Origin: Streptomyces chrestomyceticus JCM 4735
GTDB lineage: Bacteria; Actinomycetota; Actinomycetes; Streptomycetales; Streptomycetaceae
Reading direction: 5' to 3'
NCBI RefSeq assembly: GCF_003865135.1
Contig: NZ_BHZC01000001.1
Span: 4,712,001 to 4,776,000, forward strand
DNA: 64,000 nt
Shown: positions 16,218-25,479 of the stretch, one piece after another
How the letters are laid out: each line of letters opens with the position of its first letter
Position numbering within the stretch: position 1 is the stretch's first letter
Translations under genes and position numbers: made by a program
The notes under the pieces: generated by a model
Database searches by the model: none
Seen by the model: only the letters and a program-made list of their open reading frames with translations
Told to the model about the DNA's origin: nothing

Positions 16218-18581
16218 GTGGCCGAGGCGGCAGGGTTGCAGGGGAGTGAACGGCCGCGCGGCCGGTGGTCGCGCCGAGTCGCGGCACTGGTCGCCGGAGT
16301 GCCTTTGCTGATGGCGATGGTGCAGTTCCCGGCCGCCCCCGAAGCCCGTGCCGCCGGACCGCGCACCGTCGACGTCTCCATCGACGCGCTCACGCCCACC
16401 GTGCCGAAGAAGGACGACACGCTCACCGTCTCCGGCACGCTCACCAACCGCAGCGACACACCGGTCACCAACGCGCATGTGGGCCTGCGGCGGGGCCAGG
16501 CCCTCACCAGCCGCAGCGCCATCGACACGGCCGCCAAGCGCACCGGCTTCTCGTCCGGCGCGGACGGCGAGGAGATCAAGAACGGCACGCAGAAGATCGA
16601 CAAGCTGGCCCCGGGCGTCAGCCGCGCCTTCACCCTCCATGTGCCGGTCAAGGACCTCGGCCTGGGGGACGACGGTGTCTACCAGCTCGGTGTCTCCTTG
16701 TCCGGCCGGTCCGGCGGCTCCTCGTACGAGCAGGTGCTCGGCGTCCAGCGCACGTTCCTGCCCTGGCAGACCTCCGACGTGGCGAAGAAGTCCCAGCTCA
16801 CGTACCTGTGGCCGCTGATCTCCTCGACGCACCTCACCGCGGAGACGGACGCGGACGCGGAACAGACCCCCGTCTTCCGCAACGACAACCTGGCCGCGGA
16901 GATCGCTCCCGGCGGGCGGCTCCAGCAGCTCGTGGCGCTCGGCAAGGACCTCCCCGTCACCTTCGTCATCGACCCGGACGTGCTCGCCTCCGTCGACGCG
17001 ATGACCAAGACGTACAAGGTCGAAGGCCCGAACGGCCCCACGGCGGGCAAGAACCAGGCCGTCGCCAAGCAGTGGCTGGGCCAGGTGGAGGAGGCCGTCA
17101 AGACCCACGAGGTCGTCGCCCTCCCCTTCGCCGACCCCGACCTGGCCTCCCTCGCCCACCGCGGCAAGGAGGTCCCCAGCGCCCTGGGCCACCTCGGCCC
17201 CGCCACGACGCTGGCGGCCACGACCGTGGAGACGATCCTGGGCGTCAAGCCCCGTACCGACTTCGCCTGGCCCGCTGAGGGCGCCGTCGACTCCTCGATC
17301 GTCGACGTGGCCACCTCCGGCGGCGCGCACAACATCATCGCCCGCAGCGACAGCCTCCAGGAGAACGACCTCTCCTACAGCCCGACGGCGGCCCGCCCCA
17401 TCGGCGGCGGGAACACCGCGATCGTCTCGGACGCCCGGCTGTCCACCGCCTTCGAGGGCGACCTGTCCAAGGCCGAGAACTCCACCCTCGCGATCCAGGA
17501 GTTCCTCGCCCAGAGCCTGATGGTCAACGGCCAGGAGCCCGAGCGGCAGCGCAACATCGTCGTCGCCCCGCAGCGCACACCGTCGGTCAGCCAGGCCCAG
17601 GCCATGGCCGCCGGCGTGAAGAGCCTGGTGCCCGGCCGCTGGGCCGAACCGATGAACCTGGCGAGCGCCGCCAAGGCCACGCCGGACCCCGACGCCAACC
17701 GCGACGTGCCCCGGAGCTCCGCGTATCCGGCCTCGCTGCGCGAGCAGGAACTGCCGACCGCGGCCTTCGAGGAGATCCAGGAGACCCAGAGCACGCTGGA
17801 CGACTTCGAGCCCGTGCTCTCCCAGCCCCCCCGTGTGGTGACGCCGTTCGGCAACGCCATCATGCGGGAGATGTCGACCGAGTGGCGGGGCGACGAGGCG
17901 GGCGCCGCGGCCTTCCGCAGCTCCGTACGCACCTACCTCGACGGTCTGACGAAGAACGTGCAACTGATCCAGAAGTCGGACGCGACGCTCTCCGGGCGCA
18001 GCGCGACCATTCCGGTGACGGTGCAGAACAACCTCGTGCAGGGCGTGAAGAACCTGACGCTGGAGCTGACGTCCTCGCAGCCCAACCGCCTCGACACGGG
18101 AGAGCCGCAGGAGATCACGGTCGACGGCGGCCACAGCCAGTCGTTCAAGTTCGACACGACGGCGAACGCCAACGGTCCCGTGCAGGTGACGGCGCAGCTC
18201 TACACCTCCGAGGGCAAGCCGTACGGCCGGCCGATGACCTTCCAGGTCAACGTCACCGAGATCACCTCGACGATCATGCTCGTGATCGCCGGCGGCGTGC
18301 TGCTGCTCGTCCTCGCCGGTGTGCGCATCTACCTCCAGCGCAAGCGTGCCGCCCGGCACGGCGACGAAGGGACCGGCGGCGAGGGCGCCGACGGGGCCGG
18401 CGGCGGCGCGGGGTCCGGCGGAGCCGGCGGCGAAGGGGCCGACGGCGGCAGCGGGCACAGCGGCGGAGCCGACGACGGCGGTACGGACGGTGACGGGCCG
18501 GTGCAGCCGGGTGACCCCGAGCCGGACACCGGTTCGGGAAGCACGGACCCGTCCGGCTCAGGTGAGAAAGTGGACCGTTGA
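16218..18581 (+). CDS. DUF6049 family membrane-anchored surface protein
   Basis: The 787-residue protein uses a GTG start. A basic N-terminus and hydrophobic segment (about 15-42) form a signal peptide. A long extracytoplasmic region begins with an Ig-like beta domain (PTVPKKDDTLTVSGTLTN). It is followed by one C-terminal membrane helix (about 674-695), a basic stop-transfer (QRKRAARH), and a Gly/Asp-rich cytoplasmic tail. It lies between cca and murJ, 46 nt before murJ, and matches the SCO3895-type protein whose mycobacterial counterpart sits beside MviN. This suggests a partner in lipid II export or septal wall work. No enzymatic motif was found. Confidence 0.82.
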   Translation: MAEAAGLQGSERPRGRWSRRVAALVAGVPLLMAMVQFPAAPEARAAGPRTVDVSIDALTPTVPKKDDTLTVSGTLTNRSDTPVTNAHVGLRRGQALTSRSAIDTAAKRTGFSSGADGEEIKNGTQKIDKLAPGVSRAFTLHVPVKDLGLGDDGVYQLGVSLSGRSGGSSYEQVLGVQRTFLPWQTSDVAKKSQLTYLWPLISSTHLTAETDADAEQTPVFRNDNLAAEIAPGGRLQQLVALGKDLPVTFVIDPDVLASVDAMTKTYKVEGPNGPTAGKNQAVAKQWLGQVEEAVKTHEVVALPFADPDLASLAHRGKEVPSALGHLGPATTLAATTVETILGVKPRTDFAWPAEGAVDSSIVDVATSGGAHNIIARSDSLQENDLSYSPTAARPIGGGNTAIVSDARLSTAFEGDLSKAENSTLAIQEFLAQSLMVNGQEPERQRNIVVAPQRTPSVSQAQAMAAGVKSLVPGRWAEPMNLASAAKATPDPDANRDVPRSSAYPASLREQELPTAAFEEIQETQSTLDDFEPVLSQPPRVVTPFGNAIMREMSTEWRGDEAGAAAFRSSVRTYLDGLTKNVQLIQKSDATLSGRSATIPVTVQNNLVQGVKNLTLELTSSQPNRLDTGEPQEITVDGGHSQSFKFDTTANANGPVQVTAQLYTSEGKPYGRPMTFQVNVTEITSTIMLVIAGGVLLLVLAGVRIYLQRKRAARHGDEGTGGEGADGAGGGAGSGGAGGEGADGGSGHSGGADDGGTDGDGPVQPGDPEPDTGSGSTDPSGSGEKVDR

Positions 18582-18627
18582 TAGATGGCGGGGCCGGATG
18601 GCCGGCGACGGATGAGGTGGGGCAGCG

Positions 18628-20988
18628 ATGAATGCGCCGTACGACGGTGACCGCGGCAGGGGTGCGCGCGGCACTCCTGCGGGTCAGGGACCGCCGACGC
18701 CTCAGGGGCAGCCGCCCCAGGACCCGTACGTGCAGGACGCGTACGCCAACGACCCGTACCGGGCGCAGGACCCCACGGCCCAGGACCCGGTGAACGACGT
18801 CCTCTACGACCGGTCGGCCCACCCCCCGCCGGCCCCCGGCCAGGCCCCGCACCCGCTCTACCAGCAGCCACCTGCCCCGCAGCACACTCCGGACCCCCAG
18901 GTGTGGGCCCCGCCCCCGCCTCCCGAGCCCCAGGGCCCGACCCGGCACCTGCCGTACGGTGACGACGCCGCCACGACGCAGTTCGTGGGGGTGGACGACC
19001 TCATCACGCAGGCCGCCGACGAGCGCCCCGGGCAGGACGCCTTCGCGCACCTGTACCGGGACCAGCAGCAGCCGTACGAACCGCAGCGTCCTTATGAGCA
19101 GCAGCGCCCCCACGAAGCGCAGCAGCAGCCGTACGGCCAGCAACGCCCGTACGGACAGCAGCGCCCCCAGGAAACACAGCAGCCGTACGGGCAGCAGCCC
19201 CCGCAGGGAACACAGCAGCCTTACGGCCAGCAGCGCCCGTACGAGCCGCAGCAGGCGATGACGCCGCAGCCGGACCCCGTTCCGCAGGCCGCCGCCGTGC
19301 CGGAGCAGCCGCCTGCCCCGGTGCCCGCGCCGGAGCCCGCCAAGCGCTCCGGCGGGCGCGCCTCCAGCCTGCTGAAGTCCAGCGCAGTCATGGCCGCGGG
19401 CACGCTGGTCTCGCGCATCCTGGGCTTCGTCCGCAACCTCGTCATCGCCGCGGCGATCGGCGTCGGCACGCTCAACGACTCGTACCAGGTCGCCAACACC
19501 CTGCCGACGATGATCTACATCCTGGTCGGCGGCGGCGCCCTGAACGCCGTCTTCATCCCGCAGCTCGTGCGGGCCATGAAGACCGACGAGGACGGCGGCG
19601 AGGCGTACGCCAACCGGCTCCTGACCCTGGTCACCGTGCTGATGGCCGGTGTCACCACGGTCTGTGTGCTGGCGGCGCCGGTCTTCATCGGCATCATGTC
19701 GCCGAAGATCGCCTCGGACCCCGAGCAGATGGACGTCGCGGTCGCCTTCGCCCGCTACTGCCTGCCGACCATGTTCTTCATGGGCGTGCACGTCGTACTG
19801 GGACAGATCCTCAACGCCCGCGGCCGGTTCGGCGCGATGATGTGGACCCCGGTCCTCAACAACATCATCGTGATCGCCACCTTCGGCGCGTTCATCTGGG
19901 TCTTCGGCAGCTTCTCGCACAGCGGTGTGGGCGCGGGCAACGTCTCCGCCGACGCGGTCCGGCTGCTGGGCATCGGCACCCTGCTCGGGCTGACCGTGCA
20001 GGCGCTCGCCATGTTCCCCTACCTCCGGGACGCCGGTTTCCGGCTCCGCCCCCGCTTCGACTGGCGCGGTCACGGGCTCGGCAAGGCGGCCCGGCTCGCC
20101 AAGTGGACCTTCTTCTTCGTCCTCGCCAACCAGCTCGGCATGGTCGTGGTGACCCAGATCGCCACCTGGGCCGGCTCGGTGGCCGAGAGTGAGGGCCACT
20201 CCGGCACCGGTATCACCGCCTACAACTACGCGCTGCAGCTCTGGCAGATGCCGCAGGCCATCATCACCGTCTCGGTCATGACCGCCGTCCTGCCGCGCAT
20301 CTCCCGGGCCGCCCACGACGGGGACGAGACCGCCGTCCGCGACGACATCTCCTACGGGCTGCGGACCTCCGCGGTGGCCATCGTGCCGTGCGCCTTCGCG
20401 TTCGTGGCGCTCGGTGTGCCCATGGCGACGCTGATGTTCTCCAGCGCCGGCTCCGGCGCCACCAACATCGGCTACGTGATCATGGCGTTCGGACTCGGCC
20501 TGATCCCGTACTCCGCGCAGTACGTCATCCTGCGCGGTTTCTACGCCTACGAGGACACCCGCACGCCGTTCTTCAACACGGTGATCGTCGCGGCCGTCAA
20601 CGCGGCGGGCTCCGGGCTGTGCTTCCTCCTCCTGCCGGCCCGCTGGGTCGTGGTCGGCCTCGCGGCGTCCTATGGCCTGGCCTACGCCGTCGGCGTCGGC
20701 GTGGCCTGGCGGCGCCTGCGCACCCGGCTGGGTGGCGACCTGGACGGACCACACGTCATTCGTACGTACGCCCGTCTCTCCGGCGCCTGTGTGCCCGCCG
20801 CTCTGGTCGGCGGCGCGGCCGCATACGGAATCACCCTGGCGCTCGGCAGCGGGGTCACCGGATCGCTGGCCGCCTTGGCCGGTGGCGGTGTCACACTGAT
20901 CGCCGTCTTCTTCCTCGCCGCGAAACGGATGCGGGTCGAGGAGATGAACGCCATGGTCGGCATGGTCCGAGCCAAGCTGGGGCGCTGA
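18628..20988 (+). CDS. murJ: Lipid II flippase MurJ (MviN) with long cytoplasmic N-terminal extension
   Basis: The 786-residue protein has two parts. Residues 1 to about 245 are a disordered Pro/Gln-rich cytoplasmic region with repeated QQRPYGQ-type units. The MOP-superfamily flippase follows with about 14 membrane helices, starting near SLLKSSAVMAAGTLVSRILG, the MurJ signature. MurJ moves lipid II across the membrane for peptidoglycan synthesis. Mycobacterial MviN carries a C-terminal pseudokinase and extracellular domain; here those are encoded by the separate next gene. The extension may be a docking site for division or polarity proteins (inference). Confidence 0.95.
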   Translation: MNAPYDGDRGRGARGTPAGQGPPTPQGQPPQDPYVQDAYANDPYRAQDPTAQDPVNDVLYDRSAHPPPAPGQAPHPLYQQPPAPQHTPDPQVWAPPPPPEPQGPTRHLPYGDDAATTQFVGVDDLITQAADERPGQDAFAHLYRDQQQPYEPQRPYEQQRPHEAQQQPYGQQRPYGQQRPQETQQPYGQQPPQGTQQPYGQQRPYEPQQAMTPQPDPVPQAAAVPEQPPAPVPAPEPAKRSGGRASSLLKSSAVMAAGTLVSRILGFVRNLVIAAAIGVGTLNDSYQVANTLPTMIYILVGGGALNAVFIPQLVRAMKTDEDGGEAYANRLLTLVTVLMAGVTTVCVLAAPVFIGIMSPKIASDPEQMDVAVAFARYCLPTMFFMGVHVVLGQILNARGRFGAMMWTPVLNNIIVIATFGAFIWVFGSFSHSGVGAGNVSADAVRLLGIGTLLGLTVQALAMFPYLRDAGFRLRPRFDWRGHGLGKAARLAKWTFFFVLANQLGMVVVTQIATWAGSVAESEGHSGTGITAYNYALQLWQMPQAIITVSVMTAVLPRISRAAHDGDETAVRDDISYGLRTSAVAIVPCAFAFVALGVPMATLMFSSAGSGATNIGYVIMAFGLGLIPYSAQYVILRGFYAYEDTRTPFFNTVIVAAVNAAGSGLCFLLLPARWVVVGLAASYGLAYAVGVGVAWRRLRTRLGGDLDGPHVIRTYARLSGACVPAALVGGAAAYGITLALGSGVTGSLAALAGGGVTLIAVFFLAAKRMRVEEMNAMVGMVRAKLGR

Positions 20989-21095
20989 GCGGGCACAACC
21001 ATCGGCCGCAACCGTGTGTCGTGCATAGTGGCGGACTGTGGGCACAATTGTCTTGGCTCGTAGAGCCTGCAACGGATGGGGAGGCAGGAACGACG

Positions 21096-22817
21096 GTGGC
21101 GGAACGGAGCACGGCTGCCGTCGACGTGGCCGACACGAGCGGTGACGAACCGCTGACCGCCCAGGCGGGACAGGCCACGGACGACGGTGCGGAGGCCGAG
21201 AGCGTAACCGGCACGGACCAGGACACCGCACGCACCGGCGAACAGCCTGCCGCGGTGGCCGACACCAAGCCGCCCGAACTGCACAGCGGCCACAAGCTCG
21301 CCAGACGCTACCGCCTGGAGGAGTGCGTCACCCGTCTGGACGGATTCAGCAGTTGGCGTGCGGTCGACGAGAAACTGCGCCGTGCCGTCGGCGTACACAT
21401 CCTGCCCGCGGACCACCCGCGTGCCCGCCCCGTGCTGTCCGCCGCGCGCTCCGCCGCGCTGCTCGGCGACCCCCGCTTCGTGCAGGTCCTCGACGCCGTC
21501 GAGGAGAACGACCTCGTCTACGTCGTGCACGAGTGGCTGCCGGACGCCACGGAGCTGACCGCGGTGCTCGCGAGCGGCCCGCTCGAACCGCACGACGCCT
21601 ACCAGCTCGTCAGCCAGGTCTCCCAGGCCATGGCCGCCGCCCACCGGGAGGGCCTGGCCCATCTCAGGCTCAACCCCAGCTCGGTGCTGCGGACCGAGTC
21701 CGGGCAGTACCGCATCCGCGGGCTGGCCGTGATGGCCGCGCTGCGCGGCATCAGCAGCGACCACCCGCAGCGCACGGACACCGAGGCGATCGGCGCGCTC
21801 CTGTACGCCGCCCTCACCCAGCGCTGGCCGTACGAGAGCGACGCGTACGGCCTGTCGGGGCTGCCCAAGGACATCGGCATGATCCCGCCGGACCAGGTAC
21901 GGGCCGGAGTGCACCGCGGCCTGTCCGAGCTGGCCATGCGGGCGCTGGTCAACGACGGTGCCACCGCCTCCCGACAGGAGCCGGCCTGCACCACTCCGGA
22001 GGAGCTGGTGAAGGCCGTCACGGCCATACCGCGCATCCGCCCGCCGGAGACCTCCTTCACCTCACCGCCGCCCTACCAGCGCACCGCCTTCCAGCAGGGT
22101 TCGTACGGGCAGCCCCCGTCGCGCAACGGCGGGGCGCCGACCCGGGCAGCGGCGGTGCCCGTTCCGCCGCCACCGCTGCAGAGCCGCACCGGCCGGGCCC
22201 TGAAGTGGTGCGTGTCCGGACTGCTGATCGCGGCGCTGGGGCTCGGTAGCTGGCAGCTGGCGGACACCCTCCTCAAGGACGAGGGCCAGGACAGCCAGGA
22301 GAGCACGCAGCCCGAGAGCGGCAAGCAGAAGAAGCCCGCACCGAAGCCGATCAAGATCGACAGCGCGACGGAGTTCTCTCCCCGCACCAGTTCGCCCGTC
22401 GGCGGCCGCTACAGCCCGGCGTCGAACGCGGTGGACGGGGACCCGGGCACCGCCTGGGTGACCGGGTTGTTCAAGGGCTGGGCGAACTTCGGCAACCTTC
22501 CGCAGCGCGCGGACGGCAGCGGCCTGGTCGTCGACCTCGGCAGCGTCCAGGACGTCTCCGAGGTGCAGGCCAGCATGTACCGGCCGGGGCAGACGGCCGA
22601 GGTGCTCGCCGCCGACCCCGAAGCGACGAACCCGACGACGCTCAACGCGTTCACAAAGCGTCTGTCGAAGCTGGAGAAGGCCGGCAGCTCACTGACCGCG
22701 AAGCTGGACAAGCCCGTCAAGACGCGTTACGTCCTGGTCCACATCACCGAGCTGCCCAGCGACGACGAGGAGGACGGCTACCGGGGCGGTATCTCGGAGA
22801 TCAAGGTCAGCGGCTGA
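21096..22817 (+). CDS. Membrane pseudokinase with extracellular discoidin-like domain (MurJ partner candidate)
   Basis: I chose the GTG at 21096 (MAERSTAAVDV) because GGGGAGG precedes it; the frame is open further upstream. The 573-residue product has an acidic tail, a kinase-like domain (about 66-300), one membrane helix (about 371-390), and an extracellular beta-rich domain (about 415-573) resembling F5/8 type C folds. The kinase fold is degenerate. The ATP-binding lysine position is Val (AVGVHIL, about 97-103), the HRD loop reads HLRLNPSSV (189-197), and DFG is replaced by RGL. It is therefore a pseudokinase. Domain order equals the C-terminal half of mycobacterial MviN, whose pseudokinase is phosphorylated and recruits FhaA. 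Confidence 0.85.
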   Translation: MAERSTAAVDVADTSGDEPLTAQAGQATDDGAEAESVTGTDQDTARTGEQPAAVADTKPPELHSGHKLARRYRLEECVTRLDGFSSWRAVDEKLRRAVGVHILPADHPRARPVLSAARSAALLGDPRFVQVLDAVEENDLVYVVHEWLPDATELTAVLASGPLEPHDAYQLVSQVSQAMAAAHREGLAHLRLNPSSVLRTESGQYRIRGLAVMAALRGISSDHPQRTDTEAIGALLYAALTQRWPYESDAYGLSGLPKDIGMIPPDQVRAGVHRGLSELAMRALVNDGATASRQEPACTTPEELVKAVTAIPRIRPPETSFTSPPPYQRTAFQQGSYGQPPSRNGGAPTRAAAVPVPPPPLQSRTGRALKWCVSGLLIAALGLGSWQLADTLLKDEGQDSQESTQPESGKQKKPAPKPIKIDSATEFSPRTSSPVGGRYSPASNAVDGDPGTAWVTGLFKGWANFGNLPQRADGSGLVVDLGSVQDVSEVQASMYRPGQTAEVLAADPEATNPTTLNAFTKRLSKLEKAGSSLTAKLDKPVKTRYVLVHITELPSDDEEDGYRGGISEIKVSG

Positions 22818-22822
22818 CCCTC

Positions 22823-22846
22823 CGAGCGCCCTTCGCTGGGCGCTCG
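22823..22846. terminator. Hairpin terminator after the pseudokinase gene
   Basis: A perfect 9-bp inverted repeat (22823-22831 and 22838-22846) with a 6-nt loop, starting a few bases after the stop codon. Confidence 0.6.
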
Positions 22847-22896
22847 CAGGGCGCGACCTGCTCCCCGCTTGCGGGATCCGGCCAATTTCACGAGGT

Positions 22897-22936
22897 CCGA
22901 GCACGTGCTGCATCAGCAGCGCGTGCTCGGTTTTTT
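22897..22936 (+). terminator. Intrinsic terminator with T6 tract
   Basis: A 9-bp outer stem (22897-22905 and 22922-22930) continues into a 5-bp inner stem, followed at once by TTTTTT (22931-22936). This is a classical factor-independent terminator, the second in tandem behind the murJ-pseudokinase unit. Confidence 0.75.
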
Positions 22937-23033
22937 CGCGAGACGGTGGGGCGCTTCTGACGCGCGACTTCGACCCGAATTCCGGCAATTCACCCGTGAA
23001 TCCGGCTGCTGCCGAAGAAGGGCCGTGAGCACA

Positions 23034-23069
23034 CCGGGTCCCCGGCCGACGCATCGGCCGGGGACCCGG
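23034..23069 (-). terminator. Terminator of the small secreted protein gene
   Basis: A perfect 16-bp inverted repeat (23034-23049 and 23054-23069) with a 4-nt loop, 22 nt beyond the leftward stop codon at 23092. Confidence 0.75.
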
Positions 23070-23091
23070 AAAACCGGAACCTACTTACACT

Positions 23092-23517
23092 TCAGTTCCA
23101 CTTGGTGCAATACACCGTATTGTTGCCGAAGTACCCACAGGCCCGCACCGAGTATCCGGGGCCGTCGTTCTGGAGCTTGTTGTTCGCGATGGATGCCGTG
23201 TCGCCCGGGTCAAGAGTGAACCGGCGCTTCTGCACCAATCCCTTCCAGGTCTTTCCGCCGTTGCGGGAGACGTCCATCCAGAGCGCTCCCTCACTGTCAC
23301 CCCCGTTCGACGTCATGCTCGCCATCGTCCAGTCGTGACCGTCCTTGCAGCGGTAGACGAGGAGCTTGACCGTGGCGTGCCCGCCGTAGGTCTTCACCGA
23401 CAGCGTCTTGCGGTGGCTGCAGTTTCCCTTGGAGTACGCGGACGCCGAACCCGGCATCGCCCCCACGGCAAGGACCGAAGCCACCGCGATCAGCAGAAGA
23501 CGCTTGAGGTTTTTCAT
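23092..23517 (-). CDS. Small secreted cysteine-containing protein of unknown function
   Basis: The 141-residue protein has a clear Sec signal peptide (MKNLKRLLLIAVASVLAVG, cleavage after about ASA at 27). The mature part of about 115 residues is rich in Gly, Lys, Trp and Asn, with four cysteines (GNCSH, YRCKDG, RACGYF and VYCTKWN), probably two disulfides. No catalytic motif is recognised. It has its own hairpin terminator and stands in opposite orientation between two conserved blocks (murJ/pseudokinase and sigM), so it looks like an accessory insertion. Its base composition is visibly less GC-biased than its neighbours. Confidence 0.78.
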   Translation of the reverse strand: MKNLKRLLLIAVASVLAVGAMPGSASAYSKGNCSHRKTLSVKTYGGHATVKLLVYRCKDGHDWTMASMTSNGGDSEGALWMDVSRNGGKTWKGLVQKRRFTLDPGDTASIANNKLQNDGPGYSVRACGYFGNNTVYCTKWN

Positions 23518-23819
23518 ACAGCAATTCCTTGAATCTTTGGCGGCAGACGAGAAGCAGCCGGTCGAACCGTTCCGCAGCGGGCGATTACCGGCGCTCCGTC
23601 TATGTGCGGCATCTTGATCGTTTCAGCCGTCACCGCGACTCGGCAACTCTCGCAATACGCGCTTTCAAGGCGGCGAAATGATGCCGCGCCCGGCGCCGGA
23701 CAGTGGTCGGCACCCGCCGTGCCCGAGACCGGCCCCACGCCTGACCGGCGTTTACTTTCGCAGCCCGGCGGGCTTCAATGGAGCCACCTATCCGCTACCC
23801 GCCGCGAGCAGGGGGACAT

Positions 23820-24515
23820 GTGGGGCCTGAGACAGGCGGCTCTGACGTGGTGAGCGACGGTGACCTCCTCGCGCGCCACGTGGCCGGCGACCCCGACGCC
23901 TTCGGCGAGATAGTCCGGCGCCACCGCGACCGGCTCTGGGCGGTGGCGCTGCGCACCCTCGGCGACCGGGAAGAAGCGGCGGACGCCGTGCAGGACGCGC
24001 TCGTCTCGGCCTACCGGGCCGCCCACACCTTCCGGGGCCAGTCGGCCGTCACGACCTGGCTGCACCGCATCACCGTCAACGCCTGTCTGGACCGGGCACG
24101 CAAAGCGGCCTCCCGCCGTACGTCCCCGGTCGCCGAGACGGAGCGGCTGGAGCAACTGCTGGAACCGCACGAGTCCGCCGCCGTGCCGGCCGAGCGGCAG
24201 GATCTGCACCGGGAACTGCTCGGTGCGCTGCGCACCCTGCCCGAAGAACAACGTGCGGCGCTGGTCCTCGTTGACATGCAGGGATATCCGGTGGCCGAGG
24301 CCGCCGCGATCCTCGACGTCCCCACGGGGACGGTGAAGAGCCGCTGTGCGCGAGGCCGGGCCCGGCTTCTTCCGATGCTCACCCATCTGCGCCCGGGTGA
24401 AGGGGATAGCAGACCCGTCGGCGGGGGAAGGAACCGGGCGCAGGGGACATCCGTCCCAGAGGCGGCAGGGCCGAAGGACACAGATGCCGTGAAGGGCGGA
24501 GGTGGGCGCTCGTGA
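23820..24515 (+). CDS. sigM: ECF RNA polymerase sigma factor SigM
   Basis: The product is 231 residues from the GTG at 23820, preceded by AGGGGGA at a short spacing. ATG 23778 and GTG 23850 are alternatives, so the start is uncertain. It has region 2 (DLLARHVAGDPDAF through DAVQDALVSAYR and TWLHRITVNACLDRAR) and region 4 (LPEEQRAALVLVDMQGY, PTGTVKSRCARGRARL). It directs RNA polymerase to stress promoters, probably for envelope or redox stress. Its GTGA overlap with the following zinc anti-sigma gene couples their translation. Adjacent trxB-trxA is the mycobacterial arrangement as well. Confidence 0.92.
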   Translation: MGPETGGSDVVSDGDLLARHVAGDPDAFGEIVRRHRDRLWAVALRTLGDREEAADAVQDALVSAYRAAHTFRGQSAVTTWLHRITVNACLDRARKAASRRTSPVAETERLEQLLEPHESAAVPAERQDLHRELLGALRTLPEEQRAALVLVDMQGYPVAEAAAILDVPTGTVKSRCARGRARLLPMLTHLRPGEGDSRPVGGGRNRAQGTSVPEAAGPKDTDAVKGGGGRS

Positions 24516-25450
24516 CTTCGACGACCGACACGGACGAGCACCCGGAGGTCTCCGAGATCTCCGCGCTCACGGACGGGCTGCTCTCCCCGTCCCGCACCGC
24601 GGACCTACGCGATCACCTCGCGTGCTGCGAGCTGTGCGAGGACGTCCATGCCTCCCTGGAGGAGATCCGGGGGCTGCTGGGCACCCTTCCAGGGCCTTCG
24701 CGGATGCCGGCCGACGTGGCGGAGCGCATCGACGCGGCGCTGGCGGCCGAGGCGCTGCTCGACTCCACCGCACCGGACCAGGAGCCGGCCGAGCGGGAGG
24801 TTCCGGCGGCCACGACCGTTCCTGTTTCACGTGAAACCGACACCGCACCCGCCACCGTCACCGCCCCTCCCGCGCCCGTCACCCGGCCCGCAGGGCACCC
24901 TCGGGCGGCTTCCGGCCCGGGGCGCCGTACAGCCGGCGGCCGGCCCCGCAGCCGACGCTGGCCGAGGGCGCTGCTCGGTGCCGCCGCTGCCGTGGCGGTC
25001 ATCGGCGTCGGCGGGATCGTCATTCAGAACGCGTCCTCCGGCAGTGGCCAGGGGACAGCACAGAAGCCGCACACCGAGGCGGCGGAGAAGAGCGCCGGGG
25101 CCGCGTCCGCGCTGACGTCCGCCACCCTGGAGACACGGGTCCACGACCTGCTGGCCTCGTCGCACACCAAGAAGGCGCCGGACGTCGGCACGCAGAGCTC
25201 TCCCGACACACCGCTGCGGGGCGCGACGGACACCGTGCCGTCCTGCGTCCAGCGCGGCACCGGGCGGCCCGAGACCCCCCTGGCAGCCACGCACAGCACC
25301 TACGAGGGCCAGGACGCGTACCTCCTGGTGCTGCCGCACCCGACCGACGCCGACCGCGTCTCCGCCTACGTCATCTCCTCCTCCTGCGTCTCCGCGTCTC
25401 CGCCGGCTCCTGGCAAGGTGCTGCTGACCCACTCGTACCGGCGGGCCTGA
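24512..25450 (+). CDS. Zinc-type (ZAS) transmembrane anti-sigma factor for SigM
   Basis: This 312-residue protein starts with the GTG inside the sigM stop (GTGA). The cytoplasmic N-terminus has the zinc anti-sigma motif H-x3-C-x2-C in DHLACCELCEDV (about 36-44). A Pro/Ala-rich linker follows, then a single membrane helix (about 150-172: LLGAAAAVAVIGVGGIVI) and an extracytoplasmic C-terminal domain with two cysteines. It should hold SigM at the membrane until a signal releases it. The linker encodes V-S-R-E-T, because a perfect parS site is embedded in the coding sequence. Confidence 0.88.
   Translation: MTSTTDTDEHPEVSEISALTDGLLSPSRTADLRDHLACCELCEDVHASLEEIRGLLGTLPGPSRMPADVAERIDAALAAEALLDSTAPDQEPAEREVPAATTVPVSRETDTAPATVTAPPAPVTRPAGHPRAASGPGRRTAGGRPRSRRWPRALLGAAAAVAVIGVGGIVIQNASSGSGQGTAQKPHTEAAEKSAGAASALTSATLETRVHDLLASSHTKKAPDVGTQSSPDTPLRGATDTVPSCVQRGTGRPETPLAATHSTYEGQDAYLLVLPHPTDADRVSAYVISSSCVSASPPAPGKVLLTHSYRRA
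24824..24837. other. parS site 5 (inside the anti-sigma gene)
   Basis: A perfect GTTTCACGTGAAAC in the disordered linker of the SigM anti-sigma gene, read in frame as V-S-R-E-T. Confidence 0.93.
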
Positions 25451-25479
25451 ACCGGCGGTAAGAGCGCCGGGGCTCCGCG

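Noticed and set aside
16158..18458. A 766-codon minus-strand frame opposite the DUF6049 gene
   Set aside because: It is an antisense shadow caused by GC-rich codon structure; the plus strand has a signal peptide, domain order and operon context.
19060..19260. CRISPR-like or tandem DNA repeats in murJ 5' region
   Set aside because: The repeats are in-frame codons for Gln/Pro/Tyr/Gly units of a disordered protein segment, with no regular spacers.
21096..22817. Active Ser/Thr kinase behind murJ
   Set aside because: The ATP lysine, the HRD aspartate and the DFG aspartate are all replaced, so it is a pseudokinase.
23778..23820. ATG at 23778 as the sigM start
   Set aside because: No ribosome-binding site precedes it and the added residues lack sigma-factor character; the GTG at 23820 follows AGGGGGA. 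Some doubt remains.
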